Positions 6,431 through 13,020 of a stretch of 13,020 nucleotides of DNA are shown here, in pieces. Below the pieces are notes generated by a model. It was given only the letters and a program-made list of their open reading frames with translations. It was not told where the DNA came from and did not search any database. The stretch is from Lachnoclostridium sp. UBA1434 (lineage in GTDB: Bacteria; Bacillota; Clostridia; Lachnospirales; Lachnospiraceae), in contig DCTS01000086.1 in assembly GCA_002329645.1 (NCBI GenBank), forward strand, positions 21,323 to 34,342, given 5' to 3'. The number at the start of each line of letters is the position of its first letter. Position 1 is the first letter of the stretch. Made by a program: the position numbers and the translations under genes.

Positions 6431-7231
6431 CTAGTCCCTCTTTCTCCCGACATAAAGCATATGCGCACAGCTTCCCCATACTATTTTATTTGAGGATATT
6501 GCTTCGAAGATATCAAGCCAGTCCCGGAAGTCCTCATCTGAAAGACTTAAAAGTTTTTCTTCATTTATTAATCCCGGCCCATCCACAGCCATAACCTTCA
6601 AAGTCTCCAGATTGAAGCGGGACATGAACTGCTCTATATGCTCGGGATTGAAGAAATATGCATCGGTAAAGCCCTCTCCCGCTTCGGAATCATATCTTCC
6701 GTCTTCCAGATACTTAAGAAAACTTACCTTTAACCGGCCGATATTCTGCGGATAGGCCTTAAGGCATTCTATTATCGGAGCATAAGACGATATAAAGGAT
6801 ACAATAAGAGTTCCGCCAGCTTTAAGCAAACCCATGCACTGATTTATTGCTTCCACCCTTTGGCTTTCCTCCAATAAATGATACATGGGCCCCATGCAAA
6901 GAACGGCATCATACTCCTTGCCTGAAAGTATCTTATCAAGATAAAGCGCATTTCCCTGAATGCATTCTTTTAATACAACGCCTGCTTCCTTCGCGTGTTC
7001 GGCGGCTTGCCCGACCATTTTCTCACACAGATCAACAAGGGTAACCTCATGGCCTTTCCCGGCTAGGTATATGCTGTATCTTCCCGGTCCTCCGCCGACA
7101 TCCAGGACGGATGCTCCATCCGTAATAAATTTATCCAGGGCTCTCTTGGTCATATCAAATTCAATTCTGTGTCTCTGCAGCCTGCTCCATTCATCATATT
7201 CATTATTGTAATACTGCTCAATACGTCCCAT
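6431..7231 (-). CDS. Class I SAM-dependent methyltransferase
   Basis: Soluble methyltransferase, 266 aa, transferring a methyl group from S-adenosylmethionine to an unknown substrate. Motif I VLDVGGGPGRYSIYL (42-56), the acidic residue at the end of strand 2 (Asp67 in VTLVDL), and the CMGPMYHL segment (112-119) are those of the Methyltransf_11/25 type group. The C-terminal half (about 165-266) probably forms the substrate cap. GGGGGGAG lies five nt before the ATG, a very strong ribosome binding site. It is the first full gene of an operon with the kinase at 6398. Upstream are a promoter (7367-7394), a 29-codon leader ORF and a strand-specific hairpin, suggesting regulated expression. A role in antibiotic or metabolite modification is an inference from the kinase partner. 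Confidence 0.92.
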   Translation of the reverse strand: MGRIEQYYNNEYDEWSRLQRHRIEFDMTKRALDKFITDGASVLDVGGGPGRYSIYLAGKGHEVTLVDLCEKMVGQAAEHAKEAGVVLKECIQGNALYLDKILSGKEYDAVLCMGPMYHLLEESQRVEAINQCMGLLKAGGTLIVSFISSYAPIIECLKAYPQNIGRLKVSFLKYLEDGRYDSEAGEGFTDAYFFNPEHIEQFMSRFNLETLKVMAVDGPGLINEEKLLSLSDEDFRDWLDIFEAISSNKIVWGSCAHMLYVGRKRD

Positions 7232-7246
7232 GGCAACTCCCCCCTA

Positions 7247-7336
7247 TTATGAGAAAGCCCACAGAATCAAAGCCATGTGATTCCGCGGGCATATATTCCA
7301 TGTGTACAGCTTCAAAGCTTTATGAAGCTTAAGCAT
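7247..7336 (-). CDS. Putative 29-aa leader peptide of the methyltransferase operon
   Basis: ATG at 7336 has AAAGG five nt upstream (7342-7346) and lies about 25 nt after the predicted transcription start. The frame runs 29 codons and stops with TAA at 7247-7249, 15 nt before the methyltransferase ATG and directly beside its ribosome binding site. The peptide starts MLKLHKALKLY and ends ALILWAFS. The ORF covers both hairpins of the leader (7308-7329 and 7257-7290). This arrangement is what is expected of a regulatory leader peptide, where ribosome progress decides hairpin folding or reinitiation. No homologous peptide is known to me; a chance ORF is possible. Confidence 0.5.
   Translation of the reverse strand: MLKLHKALKLYTWNICPRNHMALILWAFS
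7257..7290 (-). promoter_or_regulatory. Leader hairpin, possible attenuator
   Basis: On the minus strand GCCCGCGGAATCA (7278-7290) pairs with TGATTCTGTGGGC (7257-7269) over 13 bp with an 8-nt loop. Two of the pairs are G-U in the minus-strand RNA and would be A-C mismatches in the plus-strand RNA, so the structure fits minus-strand transcription. TTTCT follows, a weak terminator-like tail. A smaller hairpin, AGCTTCA with TGAAGCT (7308-7329), lies just upstream. It could alternatively be a terminator of the cheX transcript. Confidence 0.6.
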
Positions 7337-7366
7337 ATTTGCCTTTACACAATAACCTTATGAAGT

Positions 7367-7394
7367 ATTTTACATATATTTGCCATCTTGTCAA
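7367..7394 (-). promoter_or_regulatory. Sigma-A type promoter of the methyltransferase operon
   Basis: Minus strand TTGACA (7389-7394, full consensus), a 16-nt spacer, and TAAAAT (7367-7372, one mismatch). The expected start near 7360 gives a leader of about 130 nt containing the leader ORF and hairpins. Confidence 0.65.
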
Positions 7395-7465
7395 TACATA
7401 TATGCTGTCTTCATATGAGTCCGGAGATTTATTTAATTATTGCTGCAAAGCCTGTATTACTCAGG

Positions 7466-7915
7466 TCAGGAGGCCCGATTCAATCTTATCAGGAGGCATA
7501 TCTCGCCTATTGCTGTATTAATGCAGCAGCTTGTTTTCAGTTCATAATCCTTATCATCATCCAGCTTGCACAGCACCGGCGGCAATATGTCACATTTCAC
7601 ATCGTTGTCTGAAAGTGCTGTAAGGACATTGCCGCTTATGATATTTGCCATCTCCGATACTGCAGATGTCACAAAGGCATCCACCGAATCAAACTGCATG
7701 CCGCTCATTATATTTACTATGTTAAGAGATGTCGGAACCGGGAAGCGGTAAATAACCTCTCCGCTTAAGTCCCCCTGAATGCCGACAGAGATATCAACCT
7801 CGTCATCACATTTGAATTCTTCCTCCGGTTGAGCGGAAATATCCGAAATGTTGAGCATCAACTGAAATACGTTATGTGTCGCATCGAAAAATACGTTATA
7901 AAGATTATTTATCAT
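7466..7915 (-). CDS. cheX: CheX-type chemotaxis phosphatase
   Basis: CheC/CheX/FliY-family protein, 149 aa, close to the usual CheX length, expected to remove phosphate from CheY or a related receiver in the cytoplasm. A single phosphatase signature SEMANIISGN places the key residues at Glu88 and Asn91 (ExxN). CheC would normally show two such helices. The middle strand region GDLSGEVIYRFP (48-59) fits the fold. The ATG has AAAGGAG nine nt upstream, inside the end of the hemerythrin gene, which it overlaps by 11 nt, so the two are translationally coupled. The divergence from textbook CheX means it may serve another receiver protein. Confidence 0.82.
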   Translation of the reverse strand: MINNLYNVFFDATHNVFQLMLNISDISAQPEEEFKCDDEVDISVGIQGDLSGEVIYRFPVPTSLNIVNIMSGMQFDSVDAFVTSAVSEMANIISGNVLTALSDNDVKCDILPPVLCKLDDDKDYELKTSCCINTAIGEICLLIRLNRAS

Positions 7916-8333
7916 TTCCGCTCACTCCTTTCTCCCTGGCATAATTTGCAATACGCTGATCTTCCGCAGCCACATGGTTAATCAGCCATGCCAGCAGTCT
8001 GCCTCCAAACTGCTGCATCAGATCCTCGTTTTTATTGGATTCTTCGTATTGCTTAGAGACCTCCAGAACATAGTCGACCATATTGTTATGTATCTGTTTA
8101 TGAGCCTCATATCCGGGATAGCCGATACTTTCCTGGTATTCTTCTTCATCACGGAAATGCTCTACAACATATCCCTTCATAAACTCCAGCGTATCGTTTA
8201 GCTGCAGGGCCTTATCGTCCCAGCTGACCCCTGACCGCAAGACCTGCAAAAATGCTTCGACACGCCTGAATAATTCCTTATGCTGCGCGTCTATCAGAGG
8301 AACTCCAAGTTCATATTGATCTTTCCATAGCAT
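7905..8333 (-). CDS. Bacteriohemerythrin
   Basis: Di-iron oxygen-binding four-helix protein, 142 aa, a single-domain cytoplasmic form. All seven ligand positions can be seen: His18, His59, Glu63 (HFRDE), His78, His82 (HKQIH), His120 and Asp125 (HVAAED). Such proteins bind oxygen for sensing, transport or scavenging, and in anaerobes they often go with aerotaxis or oxygen protection. The frame is open up to a GTG at 8429, but MLWKD is the usual family N-terminus and AAAGGA lies 11 nt upstream of the ATG at 8333, so this start is chosen. The end overlaps cheX by 11 nt. The long AT-rich gap upstream probably holds the promoter, but no clear one was found. Confidence 0.95.
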   Translation of the reverse strand: MLWKDQYELGVPLIDAQHKELFRRVEAFLQVLRSGVSWDDKALQLNDTLEFMKGYVVEHFRDEEEYQESIGYPGYEAHKQIHNNMVDYVLEVSKQYEESNKNEDLMQQFGGRLLAWLINHVAAEDQRIANYAREKGVSGNDK

Positions 8334-8516
8334 AGAGCAACATTCCTTTCTTGTTTGGATTCTTTGGAAATGGTTTTGGAAACAGGATTTTAGTAATATA
8401 AACCTGCTATCTCTTCGTAAATAAATCACCTATAATTAATTGGTCAGTTGGTATATGATTTTATTGATAACAATTACTAATTTTAAAATATATAAACAAT
8501 AGTAACCATTTTATAT

Positions 8517-8576
8517 AAAAAAATCAAGTGTTGCTTTTTTAACGATCGTTTACTCGTGAAAAATAGCATGCACTTG
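8517..8576 (-). terminator. Terminator-like stem-loop after the PhzF-like gene
   Basis: On the minus strand CAAGTGCATGCTATTTTT (8559-8576) pairs imperfectly with AAAAAAGCAACACTTG (8525-8540), followed by A and seven T residues (8517-8523). The loop contains a 10-bp palindrome AACGATCGTT (8541-8550). It begins about 45 nt after the PhzF-like stop. Confidence 0.65.
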
Positions 8577-8619
8577 AACTTAGAATATAGTATAGAATTT
8601 TACCGGTTTCATTTAGTAG

Positions 8620-9195
8620 TTATATTATCAGTTCTGCCTTATATACTATTGCTGCATTCCCGGATATTTTTATCTCAAATGGTTCATTATCGGCAATATG
8701 TACTCCAATAAAGACAGAGCCTTTACGTTCCATAGCTTCACCTTGAATTGTCTTAAAAGAAAAGCATCTATTATTATGCTTAACTAATTTATTATGAACC
8801 AAATAAGCTCCTAATGCACTATTTGCATTGCCTGTTACCGGATCTTCATTAACTCCATATGCAGGAGCAAACATTCTTGCATGAACTAATGCATCTGTAT
8901 TTGTTATGGTAAATACAAAAAAGCCACTAACTCCTATTTTAGTACTAAGCTCTGATATCATATCCATATTTGGATTTAATTGATGCAATGCTTCTATAGA
9001 ATTAACAGGTATAATAACTTTTGCATTACCTGTGGATACAACCTGTATTGGATATCCTTGCTTTAATTCATTTTTATCGATTTTCTTCATGTTATCATCA
9101 GAAAGTCCATCGGCATTGATAACAACTCCGGCTTGATTCCCGGTAAACTTTTCTTTTGTAAATGCATCTACTAGATAAAGTTTATAAGATTTCAT
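8620..9195 (-). CDS. PhzF-family protein with large internal deletion
   Basis: The 191-aa frame has both ends of a PhzF-family isomerase/epimerase: the N-terminal VDAFTKEKFTGNQAGVV (9-25), and the C-terminal YPIQVVSTGNAKV (48-60) and FAPAYGVNEDPVTGNAN (109-125). Family members are about 260-300 aa. The middle, from just after MKKI (about residue 39) to just before ELKQGYPIQ (43), is absent in frame. The missing part normally carries the catalytic Glu in NSETAF and the GHAT motif, so catalysis as a PhzF isomerase is unlikely. The gene keeps an AAAGGA ribosome binding site and an unbroken frame and has a terminator-like loop behind it. It is more AT-rich than its neighbours. It could be a decaying gene or a retained fragment. 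Confidence 0.85.
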   Translation of the reverse strand: MKSYKLYLVDAFTKEKFTGNQAGVVINADGLSDDNMKKIDKNELKQGYPIQVVSTGNAKVIIPVNSIEALHQLNPNMDMISELSTKIGVSGFFVFTITNTDALVHARMFAPAYGVNEDPVTGNANSALGAYLVHNKLVKHNNRCFSFKTIQGEAMERKGSVFIGVHIADNEPFEIKISGNAAIVYKAELII

Positions 9196-9317
9196 TTAAA
9201 GTATCCTTTCAGGAGCATTAATATTATTTAATGTTTTTCATAGTCAGTCCTGGAAATCCTCTTCCATATGACTCATAAACTGTTCTTAAACTATGTGTTA
9301 CTGTGATCATAAGCGTG

Positions 9318-9788
9318 ATTCAATCTTATCAAGAGGATTCATGGCTTCTATTCCAGATATCTGATTGCCAAAGGCTTTGAAGGTTCCTTCATATCCGGCG
9401 CTTTATCTGCCCCTGCTGTGGCCGGACTGTATCCCTTCTTCCATGGTTCTGCCATCCTCGGAGAACTTATTCCATGGGCTTTATCCATTACTGCCTTTTA
9501 CGGTTTCTTTCATCACTCCGGAAGTATGGCTTCCTTCATACACTCTTTTTCAGTTTCTTCCGGTATCCTGTTTTTCCAGACAGTTTCTCCGCCAATACAT
9601 ATGCAGAATTTTAAAGAATTTGATGGACCTGATTCGTCAGTTTCATCTTTCGTCCCCACCTTTCTCATCTCCAGACATTAAAAAAGAGTTAAAGATGCGC
9701 TGGATCTCATAGAAACTATGGCTCCAACCCCATACCCCGTTTCTATGGACATGTTCTCACATGGATTCTGCACATATTTAACCCTTTA
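9318..9788 (+). pseudogene. Frameshifted zinc-ribbon, IS-associated protein remnant
   Basis: Protein-like sequence appears in pieces across three plus-strand frames. One frame gives a zinc-ribbon segment with RRFICPCCGRTVSLLPWFC (about 9390-9446), after an in-frame TGA at 9378. Another gives SRQFLRQYICRILKNLMDL (around 9570-9630). A third gives KDALDLIETMAPTPYPVSMD (about 9691-9750) and ends at a TAG near 9788. The zinc-ribbon wording resembles DUF6431-type proteins found with insertion sequences in Lachnospiraceae. At least three frameshifts and one nonsense codon make it a pseudogene. The exact parent element is uncertain. Confidence 0.55.
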
Positions 9789-9806
9789 GGCACTTTCCAG
9801 CATACC

Positions 9807-10350
9807 ATGTGCAGTCCGTCTCGCTGTACCCTTGAAAAGGCTTTCTATAATGTAATCCCTGCTCAGAAAGAATATAAGGATATACTTTCTGAATCAAGAA
9901 AAGGAATCAATATCACTAAAAATGAGGTGGCGCATCTGGACATGATCATAAGCCCTCTGATCCGAAAAGGACAGTCTATCCATCACATATGCGTAAAGAA
10001 TAAGGACTCTATCATGTGCAGCGAAAAGACAATCTACAATTATGTTGGTTACAACATCTTCTCGGCAAGGAACATTGACCTTCTCAGAAAGGTCAGATAC
10101 CGTCCCCGTAAGATAAAGTGCTGCTACAAGATAGACAAAGCCTGCCGTATCGGACGAACTTACAATGATTTCCTTACACACATGACAGCCCATCCCGATG
10201 CCCCCGTTGTGCAGATGGACAGTGTAGAAGGAACAAAAGGAGGAAAGATTCTTCTTACCCTGCTTTTCGTTGAAGCAGAGATGATGCTCGCATTTCTGCG
10301 GAATGCCAATGACTCATGGTCTGTTATCGATATTTTTGACAAGCTCTATA
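9807..10350 (+). pseudogene. IS30-family transposase, internal fragment
   Basis: The reading matches the middle of a clostridial IS30 transposase: CTLEKAFYN, AQKEYKDILSESRKGI, ISPLIRKGQSIHHIC, CSEKTIYNYV (second helix-turn-helix region), RNIDLLRKVRYRPRK, then the start of the DDE domain PVVQMDSVEGTKGGK with the first catalytic Asp. Homology ends at VIDIFDKLY, near 10350. The N-terminal DNA-binding part and the C-terminal half with the second Asp and the Glu are missing. The open frame continues to 10445, but that tail is the antisense of an HNH gene remnant. No terminal inverted repeats were identified. The fragment cannot transpose. Confidence 0.88.
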
Positions 10351-10689
10351 TAGATATTCCTCCATTCCCTTTTCAACTCAATACGGCTGATACAAAGGCA
10401 TGTTATACGCATGAATCCAATTCCACATTATTTAAGAATCAGTGACATTAGGACCTTTTATATGACTTCTAGGACAGAGCAAAACAAGATTAGAAGGTGT
10501 ATCCTCACCCCCTAAAGGCTCTGGTATAATATGACATCTTTCTAATGATATTTTGCATCCACATCGCCAACATCTCTCTTTGGCTTCTGCTAAATCAATA
10601 TATGAGCCATTTTCATTAATTTTAGCAAACCAATAATCTACATTTTCTTGATGCTTTGTCTTATTTTCTTCCTTTTTCGTTTGCTGTCC
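10348..10689 (-). pseudogene. HNH endonuclease remnant
   Basis: On the minus strand the frame from 10689 reads QENVDYWFAKINE, IDLAEAKERCWRCGCKIS, LERCHIIPEPLGG and SNLVLLCPRSHIKGPNV, a typical HNH endonuclease with a CxxC zinc pair, the first His in CHIIP, the Asn in SNLVLLC and the last His. In relatives the second zinc pair reads CxxCH; here it is CPRSH, so one cysteine has become serine. A TAA at 10432-10434 interrupts the frame, after which homology goes on in the same frame (IMWNWIHAYNMPLYQPY), then TGA at 10378-10380, then EKGMEEY up to the IS30 junction. No start codon is present in the open part. It is a pseudogene, possibly of a restriction enzyme. Confidence 0.8.
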
Positions 10690-10961
10690 CTATAATATTT
10701 TTCAAACTAATAATTTACTTATTCGATATTATAACTCTTATTATACTATATATTGCCAATATTTTCATTATTAATATTGTACTTTTGTATTTTATGTCAA
10801 AATTATTAACATATTTTTTATAATAAAGATGCCGCCAATTAAGAAGCTTTTTCCTCTTAACTAACGACATTATAACTCTGTCCTAAATCCAGTCTACGCA
10901 CATAACCTCGATAAAGGCATAAAAACATATAGACCGTCCCATCTTGAATCACTTCTATCTA
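10690..10961. other. AT-rich gap without a supported gene
   Basis: Very AT-rich sequence between the HNH remnant and the SdpI-like gene stop. A short stem-loop, TTAAGAAG with CCTCTTAA (10839-10860), is visible but lacks a T run on either side. No coding frame or promoter is convincing. Confidence 0.6.
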
Positions 10962-11618
10962 TCAATACTTCTTCGCAACCTTATACGTATAAACCACATC
11001 AACTATAACGATAATCAACAATACCCCTATACTCCCTGCAAAGCATAGCCATCCGCCTGTGAACAGGCAAATAAGAATTATAATCGCACCCGCAATAATG
11101 AAAGAAATCCCCCCAAACCTCTGGCTTTTCTTCCATGTGGTTTCATTCTTCATGCTCCAGGTTGTTCTAAGGCCGATCATTGAATTCATATGCACTTTTG
11201 GCATTAAGCATCCCATAACAATTATGAACACTCCCAGAACAGTGAACATAAGCTGCATAAGGTCTATTGGGACAGATGACAAATCCTCTACCCTGTAGAA
11301 GTCTGTAAACAGGAAGTAGAGATTCATAACGTTAAACAGCGCTAACATTCCGATGCCGGCTATTATAACAATACCTTCATTGCTTTTCCCATCTGTCTCT
11401 TGTTTTGCTGCAATTTTAGCCATGCCCAGCATAAATAAACCCATAAGTATATTAATGACAGGGAAAATAAAGGTTTCATATTTGCTGCCCCATCGGGTAA
11501 CCTGATTATTGAAGCCATAGTGTGCAGGTATCTGATCCGGCAGAAATGGCAGTGCAACCAAGGTGACCACTAAAGGTAGAAACATAAGAATATAGTATAT
11601 AGTCTTTTTAGCTTTCAT
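10962..11618 (-). CDS. DUF1648/SdpI-family membrane protein
   Basis: Polytopic membrane protein, 218 aa, with about six hydrophobic spans (roughly 7-26, 49-67, 82-104, 120-139, 170-187 and 190-211). The N-terminal DUF1648 signature IPAHYGFNNQVTRWGSK lies at 30-46. The SdpI signature MIGLRTTWSMKNETTWKKSQ lies at 147-166. SdpI in Bacillus subtilis gives immunity to the SdpC toxin and acts as a signal receptor; most clostridial members have no tested role. No sdpC-like toxin or ArsR-type sdpR repressor gene is seen in the window. GGAGAGGAGG lies 10 nt before the ATG. It follows the acetyltransferase by 138 nt, in which no clear terminator was seen. Confidence 0.92.
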   Translation of the reverse strand: MKAKKTIYYILMFLPLVVTLVALPFLPDQIPAHYGFNNQVTRWGSKYETFIFPVINILMGLFMLGMAKIAAKQETDGKSNEGIVIIAGIGMLALFNVMNLYFLFTDFYRVEDLSSVPIDLMQLMFTVLGVFIIVMGCLMPKVHMNSMIGLRTTWSMKNETTWKKSQRFGGISFIIAGAIIILICLFTGGWLCFAGSIGVLLIIVIVDVVYTYKVAKKY

Positions 11619-11756
11619 TGCTGATTTTCCTCCTCTCCCTTAATTGACTAAGTTTATATGTTACATTAAAAGATACCCTGATAAAATACTTAAGATAACC
11701 TTTCTTCTTTCATATAATAATGGCGTATCGATAGCATAGCCGTAACCCGGATGCTT

Positions 11757-12692
11757 TTACCTGGGCTGCAGTTTCTTCTGCCATAGCTGCATATAATAGC
11801 TCACCCTAAATCCTAATGATAGATAAAACTGCTGATCGGAGCCCACATATATCCTGTTTGCTCCCATTTTAATAACTTTGTTTATCGCCTCATAAACTAC
11901 TGCCTTTCCAAGGCCCATTCTTCTATTCTTTGGCATTGTTCCTACCGGTTCCAGTATCCCGATTTTATTCAGGTCGTCGTACCAGATACCCGCAAATGAT
12001 GCAATTTCACCTTTTTGGTCCAGAATTGACAGGTCAAGCTCCGGCAGATAATCAGGGGCATTTCTTAATGCCCTGTAACAACGCTCGGCACAGTCATCGT
12101 CCGGGCCGTCCTCCTTATAATAGCCAAATGCACGTCCATGGGCGAAGCCTTTCCGGCAGTCGCTGACTTCATTTGCATCTGCAAGCCTAAATCCTTCAGG
12201 CAATTCTACCTTAAAGCAGCTTGACACATCCATGAAGGACATAGGTTCCTTCCACTCCTGCAGCGTATAATCTCTTTCTATCAGATGTCTTCGGATCTGA
12301 TGTGCATCCTCACTGATCCTGACATTGAGAATTGTTCCTTCCTCAGTCGTAAGGGGCAATGCGCTTTCCGCATAATCTATCAGTTCATTAATAAATTCAT
12401 CGGTTAAGCTTATATCTCCCAGCTGCAGGAAGGCTTCGCCTTCTTTCTTGTTTAATGCTTCGCCCTCCGAACAAACTACTGCGACAATCTCGTTATTCTC
12501 ATCTTCCCAGATTCCTACGGTTTCAGGCCAGCTATCAGAGGTGCCATGCATTATCTGGCTAAAATATTTGCAGAAATTCCAGCGATCTATCAGCCAATTC
12601 GTGTTAGAAGGACATTTCTTTAAAGTTTGCTTCAGGAAATCTCTTATTCTTATAAAGTCCCTGTCTTCATATGCTTTTCTTGTAAATGTCAT
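11757..12692 (-). CDS. GNAT-family N-acetyltransferase, probable two-domain form
   Basis: Predicted acetyl-CoA-dependent acetyltransferase, 311 aa from the chosen start. The C-terminal GNAT domain has motif A with ILEPVGTMPKNRRMGLGKA (RRMGLG at about 257-262, the acetyl-CoA loop) and motif B IYVGSDQQFYLSLGF. The N-terminal 140 or so residues look like a second, weaker GNAT-like domain, as in other proteins of about 300 aa in this group. The substrate is unknown. The frame is open to 12782, but the first 30 codons overlap the preceding gene's C-terminus in another frame. The ATG at 12692 is preferred; it follows that gene's stop by 17 nt, with AAAGGG 13 nt upstream, a long spacing. Confidence 0.85.
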   Translation of the reverse strand: MTFTRKAYEDRDFIRIRDFLKQTLKKCPSNTNWLIDRWNFCKYFSQIMHGTSDSWPETVGIWEDENNEIVAVVCSEGEALNKKEGEAFLQLGDISLTDEFINELIDYAESALPLTTEEGTILNVRISEDAHQIRRHLIERDYTLQEWKEPMSFMDVSSCFKVELPEGFRLADANEVSDCRKGFAHGRAFGYYKEDGPDDDCAERCYRALRNAPDYLPELDLSILDQKGEIASFAGIWYDDLNKIGILEPVGTMPKNRRMGLGKAVVYEAINKVIKMGANRIYVGSDQQFYLSLGFRVSYYMQLWQKKLQPR

Positions 12693-12709
12693 AATATTTT
12701 CGCATCCCT

Positions 12710-13020
12710 TTATGTATTTTTTCTGAGCCCTTCCAGATACTCCACTATATCCCTGGCCTTTGGCGGACAGCCTTTTATACATTTATCAAACCCTGAAGTA
12801 CATGAGCCGATACCTATCCCGTCCAGCCGTTTATTCTTATAATTCTGTCCTATGTACAGTTCATCATGCAATTTATTCAAAAGGCCCTTTTCATCCAGCC
12901 TCTCCAGTGCATATATAAGGCTTCCGTAGCAAGCAGAGCAGGCGCTGTCCTCAATAACATGCCCGGATAGCTGCTGAACTCTTCTTGATGGTACTATTTT
13001 TCTTGAACCATTATCCTTAT
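12710..13020 (-). CDS. DUF362-like cysteine-rich protein, C-terminal part
   Basis: A 102-codon open frame enters from the right edge of the window and stops with TAA at 12710-12712; its start is outside. Visible motifs are CSACYGSLIYALERL, then GIGIGSCTSGFDKCIKGCPP and a closing ARDIVEYLEG. The cysteines (CSAC, SCTSGFDKC, KGC) suggest metal or iron-sulfur binding. The pattern resembles the C-terminal region of clostridial DUF362 proteins, a match made from memory with moderate certainty. It lies 17 nt upstream of the acetyltransferase start, so the two are probably co-transcribed. Confidence 0.7.
   Translation of the reverse strand, partial: KDNGSRKIVPSRRVQQLSGHVIEDSACSACYGSLIYALERLDEKGLLNKLHDELYIGQNYKNKRLDGIGIGSCTSGFDKCIKGCPPKARDIVEYLEGLRKNT

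Noticed and set aside
8541..8550. Palindrome AACGATCGTT as an operator
   Set aside because: It sits in the loop of the terminator-like stem behind the PhzF-like gene, with no promoter beside it.
7477..9331. Shared 15-mer GATTCAATCTTATCA at 7477 and 9317
   Set aside because: One copy lies in the cheX C-terminus and the other in an unrelated remnant; one such match in 13 kb is not far from chance.
9365..9712. Plus-strand ORF of 115 codons as a gene
   Set aside because: Only part of this frame is protein-like; it crosses the frameshifted zinc-ribbon remnant.
12693..12782. N-terminal extension of the acetyltransferase
   Set aside because: These codons overlap the DUF362-like gene's well-supported C-terminus in another frame.

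Overview
The window looks like a chromosomal stretch from a low-GC Gram-positive anaerobe of the Clostridia, most likely Lachnospiraceae. This is an inference from strong AGGAG-type ribosome binding sites, low GC, a four-cysteine L28, a lipoprotein of the CE2 acetyl-esterase type, a DUF1648/SdpI protein, a bacteriohemerythrin and a clostridial-style IS30 transposase. Every intact gene reads on the minus strand. The only plus-strand coding signal is decayed mobile DNA.

Layout from high to low coordinate, which is the direction of transcription. 13020-12710: C-terminal part of a cysteine-rich DUF362-like protein. 12692-11757: a GNAT-type acetyltransferase. 11618-10962: a DUF1648/SdpI membrane protein. 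10690-9310: a graveyard holding an HNH endonuclease remnant (minus), the middle of an IS30 transposase (plus) and a frameshifted zinc-ribbon, IS-associated protein (plus). 9195-8620: a PhzF-family protein with a clean internal deletion. 8333-7466: an overlapping bacteriohemerythrin and CheX phosphatase pair. 7394-5460: a promoter, a leader with a 29-codon ORF and hairpins, then a class I methyltransferase and an APH-fold small-molecule kinase. 4953-4750: ribosomal protein L28. 4434-4063: a zinc-ribbon protein. 3778-165: a tight four-gene operon (small membrane protein, CE2-type esterase lipoprotein, OmpR-type response regulator, histidine kinase).

How genes work together. The last operon couples a surface-anchored carbohydrate deacetylase to a two-component system and a small multi-span membrane protein, which suggests envelope or polysaccharide sensing. 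The hemerythrin and CheX pair suggests oxygen-linked control of motility signalling. The methyltransferase and kinase pair could modify small molecules or antibiotics; its leader has the parts expected of ribosome-mediated attenuation or translational coupling, and is the most interesting regulatory candidate here.

A second theme is short tandem repeats. Four unrelated arrays (units of 60, 21, 18 and 11 bp) occupy the gaps. Two of them include the last codons and stop codon of the adjacent gene. No tRNA, rRNA or CRISPR array was seen. All family names rest on motif reading by eye; no database search was made.
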